From: Pyrenopolyporus hunteri
Taxonomy: Eukaryota; Ascomycota; Sordariomycetes; Xylariales; Hypoxylaceae
Assembly (NCBI GenBank): GCA_902806595.1
Contig: CADCXC010000011.1
Span: 1,426,001 to 1,490,000, forward strand
Length of the DNA stretch: 64,000 nucleotides
Direction of reading: 5' to 3'
The notes beneath the pieces were generated by a model. The model saw nothing but the letters and a program-made list of their open reading frames with translations, was not told the DNA's origin and ran no database searches. The position numbers and the translations under genes are program-made. Numbering within the stretch: position 1 is the first letter of the stretch; every line of letters begins with the position of its first letter. Below, piece after piece: positions 33,366-44,815 of this stretch.

Positions 33366-33404
33366 GGGTAGGTAGGTAGGTAGGTAGGTAGATAGGTAGG
33401 TAGG
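33366..33404. repeat. GGTA tandem run
   Basis: About nine GGTA units with one GATA interruption, starting 38 bp upstream of the UFD4 start codon, so it probably lies in the 5' leader or core promoter. Confidence 0.9.
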
Positions 33405-35270
33405 CAAGTAGCGTGACTCGGAGGAAAATTTGTGGAGAGTGCAAGAGAGATGCTGAAAGAAGGCGGGAGGGTTTCTGAAGAGCCTCGCCTCGGAAGCTTG
33501 GACGGTAGGACGGCAATGATCTCGTTTCGAGAATTAGGTTTGGATTTGTCAACGCTTCCGAGCAACATCAAATGCAGCTTTACTGTGTCTGTTGCTAAGG
33601 CTGGATTTTTTTTCTTTGTGGCAATGAGCAGAGCGACCAGCGACGTCGAACCTGGGTGAAGTGTTGCGGCTAAGGCAACAACAAAGAAGAGTATATGGGC
33701 ATGTACGAATCGAGGCACCGAATACAAATGCTTTAAGGATCGAAATTGGTACCCCTCTATCGAGTATCCGACTGCCAACCACGAGGCACTGGCCAATACG
33801 TATGGGTAACTGTGGGTAACGACGTATGGAAGGGGAGGTGGGAAACAATCAACAACAAGGTAGAAATATGTTCGGGGAAGGGGAAAGATGACAGGTGACA
33901 GAGAGCTATTGGGTTGGCCAGAGGAGTTTGAGGACGACTAAGATTTTGATACTTCGATACCGGGGGAAGAAAAAAAATAAAGTGGTGCTCCTTGAGTTGT
34001 ACCAAGGTATCGTCTATATGTATGTGGGTGGACGTATTGATGTAGGCAGACGTATTGAGGTATGTAGGTATGTGTGTAGGTATGTACGTAGGCGGTAGGT
34101 GAGGTGGGCAGAAGACGCAGTTTGGGGATCTGTATCGTACCTGGGAGATACGGATAAGGAGGATAACGGTGACGAGGCAGCGGCGGCCGATCGCAGGTTC
34201 AGGTTCAGGTTTAGGTCCGAGATGGATGGAAGTCGCGCTTGAGGATCGTTATCGACTGCCGATCGAGAGCGCGGGTTCGCAGCAGAGGGTTTTCGTTCTG
34301 CCATGGATTACGCCATGAGGCACGGCGGCGATTGAACTTTGGCTTGGGCGAGTTCGAGACTAGGGCCACGCGCGCTCAGCTCCTCGACCTCTTGACTTCC
34401 GCCCTTTTGAACTTGTGAAACGGGACGGAACAAGACAAGTCGTCGGAATCGATGGGACGGAAAACGAGACGATACGTATTCGGGGTTTACTGGATACGAA
34501 GAAAGCCAGTGCGTAGTCGCTAGTCGGACACACAGACAAATATCGGAGATGGATATGAGACGATAGGTTGGCTGTGGGTTGTGGTCGTTTAAAGGGTTTT
34601 AGGATGTAGTTGGAGGTTCTATCGGAGGAGGTTCACTCTCGAATGCATCAGCGGGCGGCTACTATGTAGGTAGACAGTTGGGCGAGGGCAAGGGTGGGTT
34701 GTGCGGGTGCGCGGTACATACATTTGTACATAATACCTGGGTACTGAGATAGTCACAATACCTAGGTACACACACGGTTAACCACAACCGCCACAGCACA
34801 CTATCTATATACACCCCAACCTCTGTATGTATTGTACTGTACGTAGCCTGTCTTCCCACGGATATAGTCGCGTGGCTCTAGTTTATGATAGTTTATGTAC
34901 ATGAAGGTACTTCACATGTACGCACCTAAAGCGTAGAGATATATGTAGCAGCACCCCGTAGCAGTTCGTGCGGATAGGGCGTGTGGCGTGCTTTATTATT
35001 GGTGTAACAGGTGTGCCAATAGTGCTCGGTGATTGGGGGACCACACATGCATGTATGTACACATACATACATATGTACGAAGCACACTACTGCGAATACC
35101 CAAGATCCTTGGTCTCAAAATGTACTGTACTATGCTGTATGATGTGCGAATTGCCAGGTAGGGGTGTAATTATGAGTTTTCCCCTACAGCATTTTAATAA
35201 CACCCACGCACTACGTGATAACGATAGCGATATAGCTATCTTGATTTATCAATATAAAGGGTCCTTGAGG

Positions 35271-35341
35271 CTCTTTCTTTTTTTTTTTTCCTTTTTCTTT
35301 TTTTTTCCTTTTTCTTTTTTTTTCCTTTTTCTTTTTTTTTT
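35271..35341. repeat. Pyrimidine tract with 16-18 nt period
   Basis: A pure C/T stretch in which CCTTTTTCTTTTTTTTT recurs about three to four times. It is low complexity and noncoding. Confidence 0.85.
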
Positions 35342-36009
35342 GGCCGTGTTCCCCCGACCATAACCTATATGTACCTACCTAGGTACCTTGGAAGTAAGTG
35401 TCCTACACGCATTTATAATCAACAGGGATGATATAACACAATAGACTTTCCAACGCCGCCCTTTATAGTGCTCTAGTGCTCATTCTTTAGTAATGAAGCA
35501 AGTACTAAGCGAAACAATGACATCACCGCTTCTTCTCTTACTTTACGCCGAACCCACTCTGATTAGGGTATTCAAAATACATTAGGTACAGTACTGTATC
35601 GCAAGATAGCAATAGGAGGAAGCAGCATACTATTAACGGATTTTGCATATTTGCATATCATGAGGAGTGTTTCCACTTTATCTTTAACCAAATGAGACGA
35701 GAAGAAAGTTCAAATCTGAGATCCTATGAAAATTTTGACATTCTCCATTTCTTTGTTCAACGTGGCTCACAAGTGTTGGTTATCTCTCGCAACCTACCAA
35801 TCAAGCAACAGAAATATTTCCCTAGTCTCGTGGTTACAAATCGATGACCAGTTAAATGCTCTGCAATGCTATCTCGATATTTGATGATACCTTGATAAGT
35901 TGATTCCCCAAAATGCAATTGTTGGAGATGCCTGCACGACATTCGGATCTCTCTGAATATAATGTCAAACGGAATATTTACGATATCTCTAACCAATATA
36001 GCGTCTTCC

Positions 36010-37429
36010 CTAAGATTTTAAGCTATTAATGCCACCCTCATATTCACCTAGATCATACTCGTTAGGGTATTCCTCTAGGTGGCGTTTCAGTCGTTCCATC
36101 TGGGTCTTCAGATCGGGGGTCAGCTCTTCATATACGTCCTCGAACATGGTCCGGATAGGCGGCTTCTTTTCCCGTTCCGCCTCCGAAAATGCTTTCAGTA
36201 CGTCTCGCTTGATGCTTTCACGGGCTTCCTTCTCTTTGGACTCGTCCCAGAATCCCTTCGCTTCCATATACTTCCGTAATCTTGCAATAGGATTGTCCCG
36301 GCGCTTCCAGTCTTCCACCTCAACCCTTGCCCTGTATGCGAAGGAGTCATCGGACGTGCTGTGGTGGCTGACACGGTAGCTCATCGCCTCAATTAGGACC
36401 GGCTTGCCCCCGTCCTGAAGCGCCATCTCTCTCGCCCTCTTGGTGACCTCTCTAACTGCCCAGATGTCGTTTCCGTCCACCCTCACCGTATCAATCCCGT
36501 ACCCGATTCCTCGGCTGGCGATACCGTCCCCTCGGTACTGTTCTAAAGTTGGGGTTGAAATAGAATAGCCATTGTTTCGACATATGAAAATAACAGGGCA
36601 AGACCGCGTTGCGGCGATATTCAATGCGGCGTGAAAGTCGCCCTCACTAGCAGCCCCTTCGCCGAAGAAGACAGCAACCACGCGGGCAGGTACAGTTGGA
36701 TCATTAATGCGCTGCATCTTCAGAGCGTACGCAGCTCCGGAAGCTTGCGGTATCTGCGTTGCGAGAGGCGACGAGATCGTATGCTAAGAAAAAGTAAGCG
36801 GCTAAACTAGTAAGGTATCAGTAGCGGAAACATACAATATTCAGCTCCTTGCTTCCATAGTGCACGGGCATATTTCTACCCTTTCCTAAATCGTGCTTGT
36901 TTGCGAAGAGCTGGTCCATGAAGTTCTTCAAAGTGAATCCACGCTGCGCGAAGACTCCTTGTTCGCGATATTGGCAAAATACTACGTCCTCCCGATCCAG
37001 CGCCGAAGCAGACCCAACACTAATGGCTTCTTCGCCAGCCGACACCATGTAAAAGCTAATACGGCCCTGTCTCTGCGCGTCGAACATGACCGGGTCCATT
37101 ATTGAGACCGTCAACATGTCCTTATATAGCTTAACGATTTCCTCTTCGCTAAGATCCGGCTTAAATGACTGATCGACAATATTGCCATCTTGATCGACCG
37201 CTCGGTAGGTCGGTAGGGCGGGATAGTCGGAAGGTACGACAAATTTGAGATCGCTGGTGAAAGCGCTCTTCACAGCGCCGGGAAAGGATACGTGGCTCGA
37301 GCCGGGACGTTGCGATATACTGCTAGCTGAGCGAATGGCTAAGCGAGGGAGGTTGGGGGAACGAGGACCGCGGGACGCAGAGCACGCGGCTCTTCGTAAT
37401 GAAGCTCCTGAGACTATTCGCGCCTTCAT
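36010..37429 (-). CDS. BCKDHA: Branched-chain 2-oxoacid dehydrogenase E1 alpha subunit, mitochondrial
   Basis: Two exons (37429-36836, 36783-36010) give 455 residues. The 52-nt intron has GTATGT and TTCTTAG ends and joins NI|HTISSPLATQIP. The first 45 residues are rich in Arg and Ser with no acidic residues, a mitochondrial presequence. The thiamine-diphosphate fold is complete: YREQGVFAQRGF, HTISSPLATQIPQASGAAYA, and GEGAASEGDFHAALNIAA through RNNGYSIS (about 239-272). The loop YRVSHHSTSDDSFAYR (334-349) corresponds to the kinase-regulated phosphorylation loop of the animal enzyme. It pairs with an E1 beta subunit (not in this window) to decarboxylate the keto acids of Val, Leu and Ile. Length and motifs are normal. 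Confidence 0.95.
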
Positions 37430-38410
37430 AATTATCGTATCATAGCCCTCTCTAGACTATCTAGGAATCTGAATTACAATTGGACTTGAGGTCGGGGAAA
37501 GCGGCACGTTGTAGCAAAGCATTGATCGCACAGCTGTTGGTTTTGACCATCCGAAGCGGGTGAGATGGGATTCCGAGGCTAACGACGTCACTTAAGCCGG
37601 TGTAAAGCGAAGAGTTCTAGACCGAGGGAAGACGAACCCCAGGTTTTGGGGTCGTGTTACGTAAGTCATAGTTATGTATAATATGAAGGTACAATATCTT
37701 CACCTTTTACACTTATTAGAATTCGAAAAAAGGCATTGATGGCAACTTGATTTTAAAGGGAACTCCGTAGTAGGTTATTCTACCACATAAGTAGGTAGGT
37801 ACTTAGACGTTAATCCACTTCCAATATTGCTTTGCGGGCTAACCCTGGAAGAGACCTTGGTGTTGTTGCTTAGGACTACAAAAACCTATCTTGAAGATAT
37901 TAACAACACAATAACCTACCTGATTAGGCACCTAAGTACCTAGGTAACCTAGGTAGCTATCTTATAACGCAACAAGGTAATCATGAAGAAGAAAGAAATA
38001 CGCGTATGTACCTATCTAAATAGATAGGTGGTTCAGAGTGTATGAATCAGAGTCATACAGTTACACATATAACGGGTAACGCTCTCGGCGTCGAAATCAC
38101 TTAGGGTACCGTAGATTAATTCTAGACTTGGTTTGACTCCCATTTTGGAGCACGGCATGCCGCCATAGCAACACAACTCGATACACAAATCTCGAAGCGC
38201 CTTAGAAACGGTCCTGTTTCCCTGGGTCCTCTTTTCCCCACGTATATAATCCTACCTAGGGTTTTCTTCTCATCTTCAACACCCTCTGAAGACTCTCCCT
38301 CCGATCAAGCATAAAGGCACGCGAGCATTGTCTCTCTATGCAACGATACACCACACTGCATCAAGCAACAAGCACCCATCGAATAAGCGGGACCATCGCT
38401 CTCCTAGACA
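37430..38410. other. Divergent promoter region
   Basis: Between BCKDHA (-) and the 87-aa membrane protein (+). AT-rich, with a TACCTAGGTA palindrome at 37937-37946 overlapped by a second AACCTAGGTA copy. No gene is visible. Confidence 0.5.
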
Positions 38411-38674
38411 ATGGGATCCGTGAGCGACAACGTCGGTGTCGCCCTAGTCGTGCTCTTCATCGTAGGTACTATCGTGCTCATAGGATGGTACGGTTACAAG
38501 TACCACGAGGTTTTCGCGCAGGTGATGCAGAGAGCCAAGCAGCGCCACGTCGAGTATCTCCAGCAGCAGCGCGCGGCGAGAGAGCGCGCAGCCAGGGAAC
38601 GCCAGTCGGGAGAGCGCCAGTCGGGAGAGCGTCAGCCAGCAGCGCCCTCTACCAACGCGGCGGCAGCCGTCTAA
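38411..38674 (+). CDS. Small single-pass membrane protein, 87 aa
   Basis: I do not recognise the family. Single exon from MGSVSDNVGVALVV. Residues 8-32 form a strongly hydrophobic helix ending in WYGYKYHE. The rest is a charged helix rich in Gln, Arg and Ala (QVMQRAKQRHVEYLQQQRAA), then two to three copies of the five-residue unit ERQSG, and an Ala-rich end. The repeat is also visible in DNA (CGCCAGTCGGGAGAG twice). With a short lumenal N-terminus and basic cytosolic tail it could be a mitochondrial or ER small membrane protein. It is 473 bp upstream of COQ5 on the same strand but not in an operon. The GTGAGT shortly after the stop may be chance. Confidence 0.65.
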   Translation: MGSVSDNVGVALVVLFIVGTIVLIGWYGYKYHEVFAQVMQRAKQRHVEYLQQQRAARERAARERQSGERQSGERQPAAPSTNAAAAV

Positions 38675-39146
38675 CGAAGTGAGTACCCTGCGTCCTCTCC
38701 TATCCCAAGGTCATATTCTTTGCAAGAAGTGTAGTATATGTCCATTCATTGAAAATGTTGATTGGGGATGGATGATCCCCTTTCGGCCAATCCAACCTCA
38801 TTACCCCAGATATCAATCTAATATCTCGGCGCCAAGTCCAAGACCCTTGTCCCAGACCTCGGGATTTATTTCCCAGTCAAGTCTAGACTTGTTGGGGACG
38901 GTTTGCTGTGGCTGGTGTATCTAGACTGAAGCCACCCCGGAGGCTGTCCCCCCCACATAGGCGTCTTGGCATCTAGCACATGCCGGACTGATCGTCCCAT
39001 TTCCCTCCGACCTCCGTGCAATTTTTGACCGTAGCTTCAGTTGCGGCCGGCCGACCATCTTTCCCAGCGTCTTCCGTCCTACTTACACCCTTCTCTATAG
39101 GAACCATTCCTCAAACCGCGGCGACGGCCAAGAACCGCGCAGAACC
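38675..39146. other. Intergenic, upstream of COQ5
   Basis: Spacer between two same-strand genes; should hold the COQ5 promoter. No recognisable element. Confidence 0.5.
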
Positions 39147-40217
39147 ATGGCCGCCCGCCCATCCTCAGTCCTGCGCACAGCTGCACAAATATCAAAACCG
39201 ACCCGTTCCCTCTCCTCTTCTCCCCGCCATATAAGACCGTTCAGCACAACGATACGCAACCAAGGGCCCGAACCCACCCCGAACTCTCCTCATACCTCTT
39301 CGACGCAAACACCCGGCGAGAATGGCGCTAGCAACAGCAGAACAACGCACTTCGGCTTCCAGGACGGCCTCTCCGAGTCCGAGAAGACGGAGCGTGTGGC
39401 CGGCGTCTTCCACAGCGTAGCCGAGTCCTACGACCGCATGAACGACCTGATGTCCTTCGGCTGGCACCGGGTCTGGAAGTACGCCATCTCCCTTCCCTCC
39501 CCCCTTAACCTCCAAACCAGTCCGAATTTTCATCCAGCTAACCGCATCCGCAACAGAGACCACTTCGTCGCCTCCCTCAACCCCGGCTTCTCCGCCTCCA
39601 CGCCCCCCAAGCCCCAGCGCATCCTCGACGTCGCCGGCGGCACGGGCGACATCGCCTTCCGCATGCTGCACCACGCGCACGTGCTCAACCGCAACCCGGA
39701 CGTGCACGTCACCATCTCCGACATAAACCCGTCCATGCTCGCCGTCGGGCGGCAGCGCTCGCTCGCGCTCCCCGCCTCGCAGCAAGCCGCGCTGTCCTTC
39801 CTCGAGGCCGACGCGACGCGCTTCCCCCCCTCCGCGGTGCCCTCCGGCTCCGTGGACCTGTACACGGTCGCCTTCGGGATCCGGAACTTCAGCAACGTCC
39901 GCGCGGCGCTGTCGGAGGCGCTCAGGGTCCTCAAGCCCGGCGGCGTCTTCGCCTGCCTCGAGTTCGGGAAGGTCGGCAACCGGGCGCTGGACGCGGCCTA
40001 CAAGCGCTGGAGCTTCGGCGCCATCCCGCTCATCGGCCAGCTCGTCGCCGGCGACCGCGACTCCTACCAGTACCTCGTCGAGAGCATCGAGCGGTTCCCG
40101 AGCCAGCCCGAGTTCCGCGCGATGATCGAGGACGCCGGCTTCGTCGTGGGGGGCCAGGGATGGGAGGACCTGACGGGCGGCGTGGCGGCTATTCATAAGG
40201 GTATGAAGCCCCTGTGA
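39147..40217 (+). CDS. COQ5: COQ5, 2-methoxy-6-polyprenyl-1,4-benzoquinol methyltransferase
   Basis: Single exon, 356 residues. A basic presequence (about residues 1-38: RTAAQISKPTRSLSSSPRHIRPFSTT) directs it to mitochondria. Family motifs follow in order: THFGFQDGLSESEKTERVAGVFHSVA, the diagnostic YDRMNDLMSFGWHRVWK (95-111), SAM-binding motif I ILDVAGGTGDIAFR (159-172), then DINPSMLAVG, FGIRNFSN, LRVLKPGGVFACLEF and the end GGVAAIHKGMKPL. The enzyme carries out the C-methylation step of ubiquinone synthesis in the inner-membrane CoQ synthome. An insert of about 30 residues after VWKYAISLP (NLQTSPNF...ASLNPGF) is seen and is common in fungal copies. Third positions are very GC-rich, giving a spurious antisense frame. 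Confidence 0.95.
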   Translation: MAARPSSVLRTAAQISKPTRSLSSSPRHIRPFSTTIRNQGPEPTPNSPHTSSTQTPGENGASNSRTTHFGFQDGLSESEKTERVAGVFHSVAESYDRMNDLMSFGWHRVWKYAISLPSPLNLQTSPNFHPANRIRNRDHFVASLNPGFSASTPPKPQRILDVAGGTGDIAFRMLHHAHVLNRNPDVHVTISDINPSMLAVGRQRSLALPASQQAALSFLEADATRFPPSAVPSGSVDLYTVAFGIRNFSNVRAALSEALRVLKPGGVFACLEFGKVGNRALDAAYKRWSFGAIPLIGQLVAGDRDSYQYLVESIERFPSQPEFRAMIEDAGFVVGGQGWEDLTGGVAAIHKGMKPL

Positions 40218-41209
40218 TGGTGATGTGATGTGGCGCAGGGGAAATATTAGGTACCTACCTACCTACCTACCCTCGTAAGCTTAAGGGGGGGAGAAACAAA
40301 GAAAGAGAGCGGCCGGCTCTGTACATCACGTGTATTTACTTCGCGAAAAGGAAGAAAGAAAAGAAAAAGGAGCGGCAGCCGAGGTCATAGAGAAAAAGTC
40401 GAGCAAAAATGCTGGGGGAGATCAAGCGTTTCGGTTCATTGTACCATAGTAGGGCATCCCCAATGCGTCTCCTAATAAGAAAGAGCATGAGACATGACTT
40501 TACGCAGAGCCCAATTTGGTGATAGGCAGTAGTCTACAAGACATACCTCCCCTAGTTATCATTGTAGTAAAACCAGACTTATAGTACCCCCGGTAGGAGT
40601 CTCTCCTACGCAGGCTATTCGTACGGTCTACTCTTTATCGACGAGGACGTCGCCTTAATTCTTAATTACGTAGTTCCTTTCCCTGTTATTCACGGCACAA
40701 AGGAAACACTTCCAAATGGGTCACAATTCATTCCGGTTTTATTAGCAAGAACCTAGGTATCACAATGGTCTGGCCCAGTCCGGTTCGTTCCGTTCCGATG
40801 CGGAAACACGCAGAATGTCCTCGGAACGGTGCGATGAACGAAACTGGCCACCATGTGAGCTATTAGCGCAGAAAAACTATCTCACTAGGTCACCGAGAAG
40901 AAGAAGAGTCGTTGTAGGCAGATTTACGATTGGCGAACCATGTACAATCCCACCTCAACCTCGTCTCTCCTCTCCCTTCCTTTTCCCCTTCTCTCTCGGC
41001 CTTGTGGCAAAAAGACACTGGTATTTTCGTTCCCCTAAAAACCTCCTTCGCAGGCTGACAGATTCTCTGAACTCCACCTGTTTAACGACAGGAAGTCTGC
41101 TTCACGGGAAAAGATGCCAGAATACAAGCAAAACTTCGCGCCCAACGCGCCCGGCCATTAGTAAAATATACGTGACATAGAGAGTAGAAGCATTAGGTAG
41201 GCGGGTCGT
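40218..41209. other. Intergenic, convergent 3' ends
   Basis: Between COQ5 (+) and the DUF2433-type gene (-). It has a TACC run at 40249-40272 and an AACCTAGGTA near 40750. No gene is supported; the open frame at 40815-41180 has no family resemblance. Confidence 0.5.
40249..40272. repeat. TACC tandem run
   Basis: TAGGTACC followed by four further ACCT units, 32 bp after the COQ5 stop codon. Same motif class as the other intergenic runs. Confidence 0.85.
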
Positions 41210-43893
41210 TTACGAATCGCCGGCGGGGGCTGGCGAGGCGCTGCCGCCCTCGCCTTTGCCCATACCACCACGGCCACCTCTGCCGCCACGGCCACCTCGC
41301 TCGCCCCGACCTCCTCGGGATCCGCCTCGACCACCACGCTGGCGACCAGTCTCGGGACCGCTCTCACCACCACTAAGGGTACCACGGTCGCCGGCACTTC
41401 GGTATCCGCTCGCGTTGTCTCTACCTCGGCCGCTGCCCCAAGTTCCTGCGCCTCGACCTCCAAACGTCGGCTTGGAATTGTGGGGTTGGAAGATCTTGAC
41501 CAGAGGTCTTGATCGGTCCTCGGATTGGCGCACCTTGAATTCGTCGGAGAGACTAGAATAAGCGGCGTCCCGTTCCTCGACGCTGTGGAAGTGGACAACC
41601 TTGTTGTTGCTGTTGTTGCCCCACTTCTCAATCTTGCTGATCTTAGACTTATGCTCGTCGGGGAAAATCTCGCGGGTTTGCTCGTCGCTCTGGACATTCA
41701 TGACGAACAAGCCAATGATGCTATCGGCAGAAGGTCTCGGAGCAGGCGAGGGTACGGTCTCCGGTCCATTTGTAGATCCGTTGGTACCCGCCGGTTTCTC
41801 GTTCTCCTTCCCAGCGGCGGCGCTAGGGGCCGGGGATGAGGCCACTGGCTTGGGGGTGGCTGGTTTGGGCGGTTGTAAGGGAGTAGCTGCGGCAGGCTTC
41901 GGAGGTTGTGCCGCGGCAGAGGCGTTTCGCTGCGAACCAGAGACCGCCGGTGCCGGGGTTCCGGAAGTTGCGGGGGCCGCTGGGGGCAGGCTGCCGGGGG
42001 CCGGCGAGGGTGTGCTCTGGGGTACGGTAGGCTGTTGCTTGGCCCCACGGTGGGAGAAATTGAACCCCTGTGCTCGCATCTCCGTGCCAATACGGCCATC
42101 TTGGATCTCCAAAGCTAGCCAACCGAAAGCAGCGTCGGCCAGGTTGAAGTTCCACATATTTTTGAATGCGCTCTCGTCGACCTGGCCCTGAGCACCGGGA
42201 CCTCCAACAGGACCACCGAAGGGGTTGCCACCCGCTGCCGTTCTAGGCATCTTGTCGACAAGTTCTAGGGCGTTCCTAAGGAGATTCTGTTGGGCTTCGT
42301 TCTGCTGAATGGCCGGCTCTACTTCGCCCTTGACGGTCTCCCAAACATCGTTGAACGACGCCTTCGAAGCAGCGAGCTTGCCGCGGTAGTGATCCAAGGT
42401 AGGATTCACGCTGAACTCATTGTACGAGCTTCCATAACGGAAGTGCAGGCCAGCCGAAATGGAAAAGTCTGCCTTAAGACTAACCGAGAGCTGATTTAGT
42501 ATACCTTCGCGAGCTGGAGAGGCGTGCGTGACGAAGATTCGAGTTTCTGTGGGGTCGTAGACACGGTTCGCGGTGTCGACCAGCTCGCCCATCTGGAGCA
42601 GGGTAGTCCACATGGTGCCTTGGCCACCTGCGATAGTGGTTCGGCCCTCGCCGTTGTCGAAGAGCTTGTGCATGACGACCGCTCCACCAAGACCAAGAAG
42701 TCGCAACTTCACGCCACCAATCTCCAAGAGCATGGATCGGGCCTCGTCGATGATGTGTAGGTTGTTGACTTTGTACTCGCCGGATCGGAACTTCTCCAGC
42801 ACTCGCACATCCTCGCAAGCACCCCAGACGGTGTAGACCGGCACGTCGAGCTTGATCTGTCCGTTGATGAGCAGAGGCAGCTCAGAAAGAGGTAGCTCTC
42901 GAGGCGAGTATCGGGCCTTGACGGAGCCCGGGCCACCTTGGCTAATGCCCTTTTTGACATCCTCACTGATCAAGGGCGAGTACTGAGCAACATGCTTCAG
43001 AGTCCTACGTCACAATCCAGTTAGGCCATCTCCCAAAATCATTAAAACATAACAAGAGGTCCCAATCTTACTTCTCTGCAATGCGCTCCAGGGACGTATC
43101 ATCGTAGAAGCCGAAATCTCCGGTATGGATGATGTGATCGGCTCGGGCAGTCTTCGCAAGCTCGTTTAAAGATCGCAGGTTACCTATCATAGAATCTATC
43201 AGCTTCCACCCCGCCTTCAATTCAGAACTAGCCAAGAGCTGCCTTACCTCGTACGTCGGCTATGCAGAGAACTCGGATGGGGCCCGACTGGACGACTCGA
43301 CCTTGATTGGGCAGGAGAGGAACGGCGCCCGGAGCGGGCTGGCCGGGGTTCGGGTGGCTGCTGGGGGCGCCGTTAGGCATGTAGCCCTGGCTATTGTAAG
43401 AACGTTGCTGGGAACGGTTAGTATTCTGCGAACGAGTCACGGTCGTAGTAATTGCAGGAACTTGGCGGCCGGCGTTCGGCAGGCGAGGTAAGTTCAACCC
43501 GCCCGAAAGAAGCGGCTGAAAGCGGCCGTTAGGGCGACGCTGATTGTGATACTGGTGCTGTGGGAATTGGGGCACGGGTGGCACTATCATAGGCGCTCCC
43601 TCACGTCGGTTCTGTCCTGAGACGACGGACGGGTGGTTCTGCTGCTGGCAGTGATGGCAATGCGGGCAGTACTGCACATTGGGGTGCTGATGCAGCGCTT
43701 GCTGCTGGTGCTGGTGCTGATACTCTTGTAGCTGTTGAAGCTGTGGGAACTGTCGCTGCGGCTGGAACTGCTGCTGTCGGAACTGCTGCTGGGGGTAGGG
43801 TTGATGCGCCAGACGAGGCGGCTGAGGCATAGCAGCCCCATGTCCACCTGTCGCCATAGGGCCGTGGGGGGGGAGGTTTCGATGACGATACAT
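41210..43893 (-). CDS. DUF2433-type metallophosphoesterase-like protein with RGG tail
   Basis: Three exons (43893-43248, 43183-43072, 43004-41210) give 850 residues. The N-terminal 195 residues are Gln/Pro/His-rich. The fold begins GPIRVLCIADVRGNLRSLNELA and continues HIIHTGDFGFYDDTSL across the first intron, the usual first two metal-site motifs of calcineurin-like phosphoesterases. The first motif reads D-V-R-G rather than the common D-x-H-G, so catalysis is uncertain. VYTVWGACEDVRVLEKF, GVKLRLLGLGGAVV and RIFVTHASPAREGIL follow. A disordered Pro/Ala-rich linker leads to an RRM-like block (LFVMNVQSDEQTREIF ... VVHFHSVEERDAAYSS), then many RGG repeats. This architecture belongs to a fungal family known to me as DUF2433. 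RNA binding through the tail is likely; the enzymatic role is unknown. Confidence 0.82.
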
Positions 43894-44710
43894 CTCGATG
43901 GGATTTGGGAAAGTGGGTTACATGCACTGATGCTGTTGGAGGAAACCTGGAAAGAGAGGGAGGGGGAGATCAAGATGGTTGTGATATTAAGAGAGAAAAA
44001 AAAATCCATGTGCAGATGCGCAAGCTGGGAAACAAGAAGGATGGGAACTTACAGCCATGGGCAACAGGTCTCGGTAATAATGATGAGTCGAGTTCGAGTT
44101 CGAGGTCGGTTGAGTGGGTAGGTGTGTATTCGTAGGTAGATGCTGTCACTGTCGAGGATGGCAGCGAGGCAAGGTTCGTGGAGGAGTAAGGATAGGAAAT
44201 AGAGTCGGCGATGAGGTGCGAGCGTGTAGATGTGTGTGTGTGCGAAGGACCTTGCGGTGGCCAGGTGGCTCGGCACACAAGACGGATAGGTTGTAGGTTC
44301 AATGACAAATGAACAGAACGGGTATCAAGAAAGGAACGATGTATCAAGAATTGATAATGACACGACCTGCGAAAGACTGCGAGCTCCGGCGGACGGTCGT
44401 CTGCTGGTAGAAGATGTTTATGTATTCGGTGGAGTCCAGAGATGGATGAAGGTCGGTAACTTTTTTTTGATTTTCAGTGGGAACAGCAGTGAATGAAGGT
44501 TTGGGGCGCCGAAAAAGTTCAACGGGGAATAGGGAAGTCGCGACAATCACAAGCTACCCTGCCCCTGATTGGCTAGCTCCTTCAGCCTCGATCCACTGAT
44601 CGTTTGCATGTACCCAGGTACGCAAGGTCCCCAGCAGGCTGCGTGCACCGTAAAGTATGAGGTACCTGTGACTCAGATTACATAATACAGGATAGGTAAG
44701 TACATACACG
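43894..44710. other. Intergenic, leader region of the DUF2433-type gene
   Basis: Spacer between the gene at 41.2-43.9 kb and the transposon relic. It is probably the promoter and 5' leader. No gene is supported. Confidence 0.5.
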
Positions 44711-44712
44711 TA

Positions 44713-44815
44713 TAGGTCCCGGGGGTAGAAAGTAGTAACGCGCTCCACAGCCCCATTTTCTACCAAACATAGCTAGAAGGTATACCCTCATACAAATTTA
44801 TATGTAAAGATACAA
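44713..44815 (+). repeat. Left terminal inverted repeat of the relic
   Basis: Begins TAGGTCCCGGGGGTAGAAAG and pairs with the reverse complement of the right end (CAGGTCGCAGGGGTAGAAAG). Most differences are C/T or G/A transitions, including the first base (CA to TA), as RIP would leave. Confidence 0.88.

Larger units (their letters stand above)
33329..36009. other. Intergenic, upstream of UFD4
   Basis: A 2.7-kb region between UFD4 (start) and BCKDHA (end), both minus strand. It includes a GGTA tandem run, a pyrimidine tract, two TACCTAGGTA palindromes (34759 and 35376) and a minus-strand open frame of 96 codons at 34014-34304. That frame starts MAERKPSAANPRSRSAVDN and has coding-like composition up to a GTACGA donor-like site near 34140. 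It could be an upstream ORF or leader exon, but nothing confirms it. Confidence 0.5.

Noticed and set aside
33366..33404. GGTA run as a CRISPR array or interstitial telomere
   Set aside because: The unit is four bases with no spacers, and it differs from the fungal telomere repeat TTAGGG. It is a microsatellite.
39192..40196. 334-codon open frame antisense to COQ5
   Set aside because: Same cause; COQ5 on the plus strand is unambiguous and full length.
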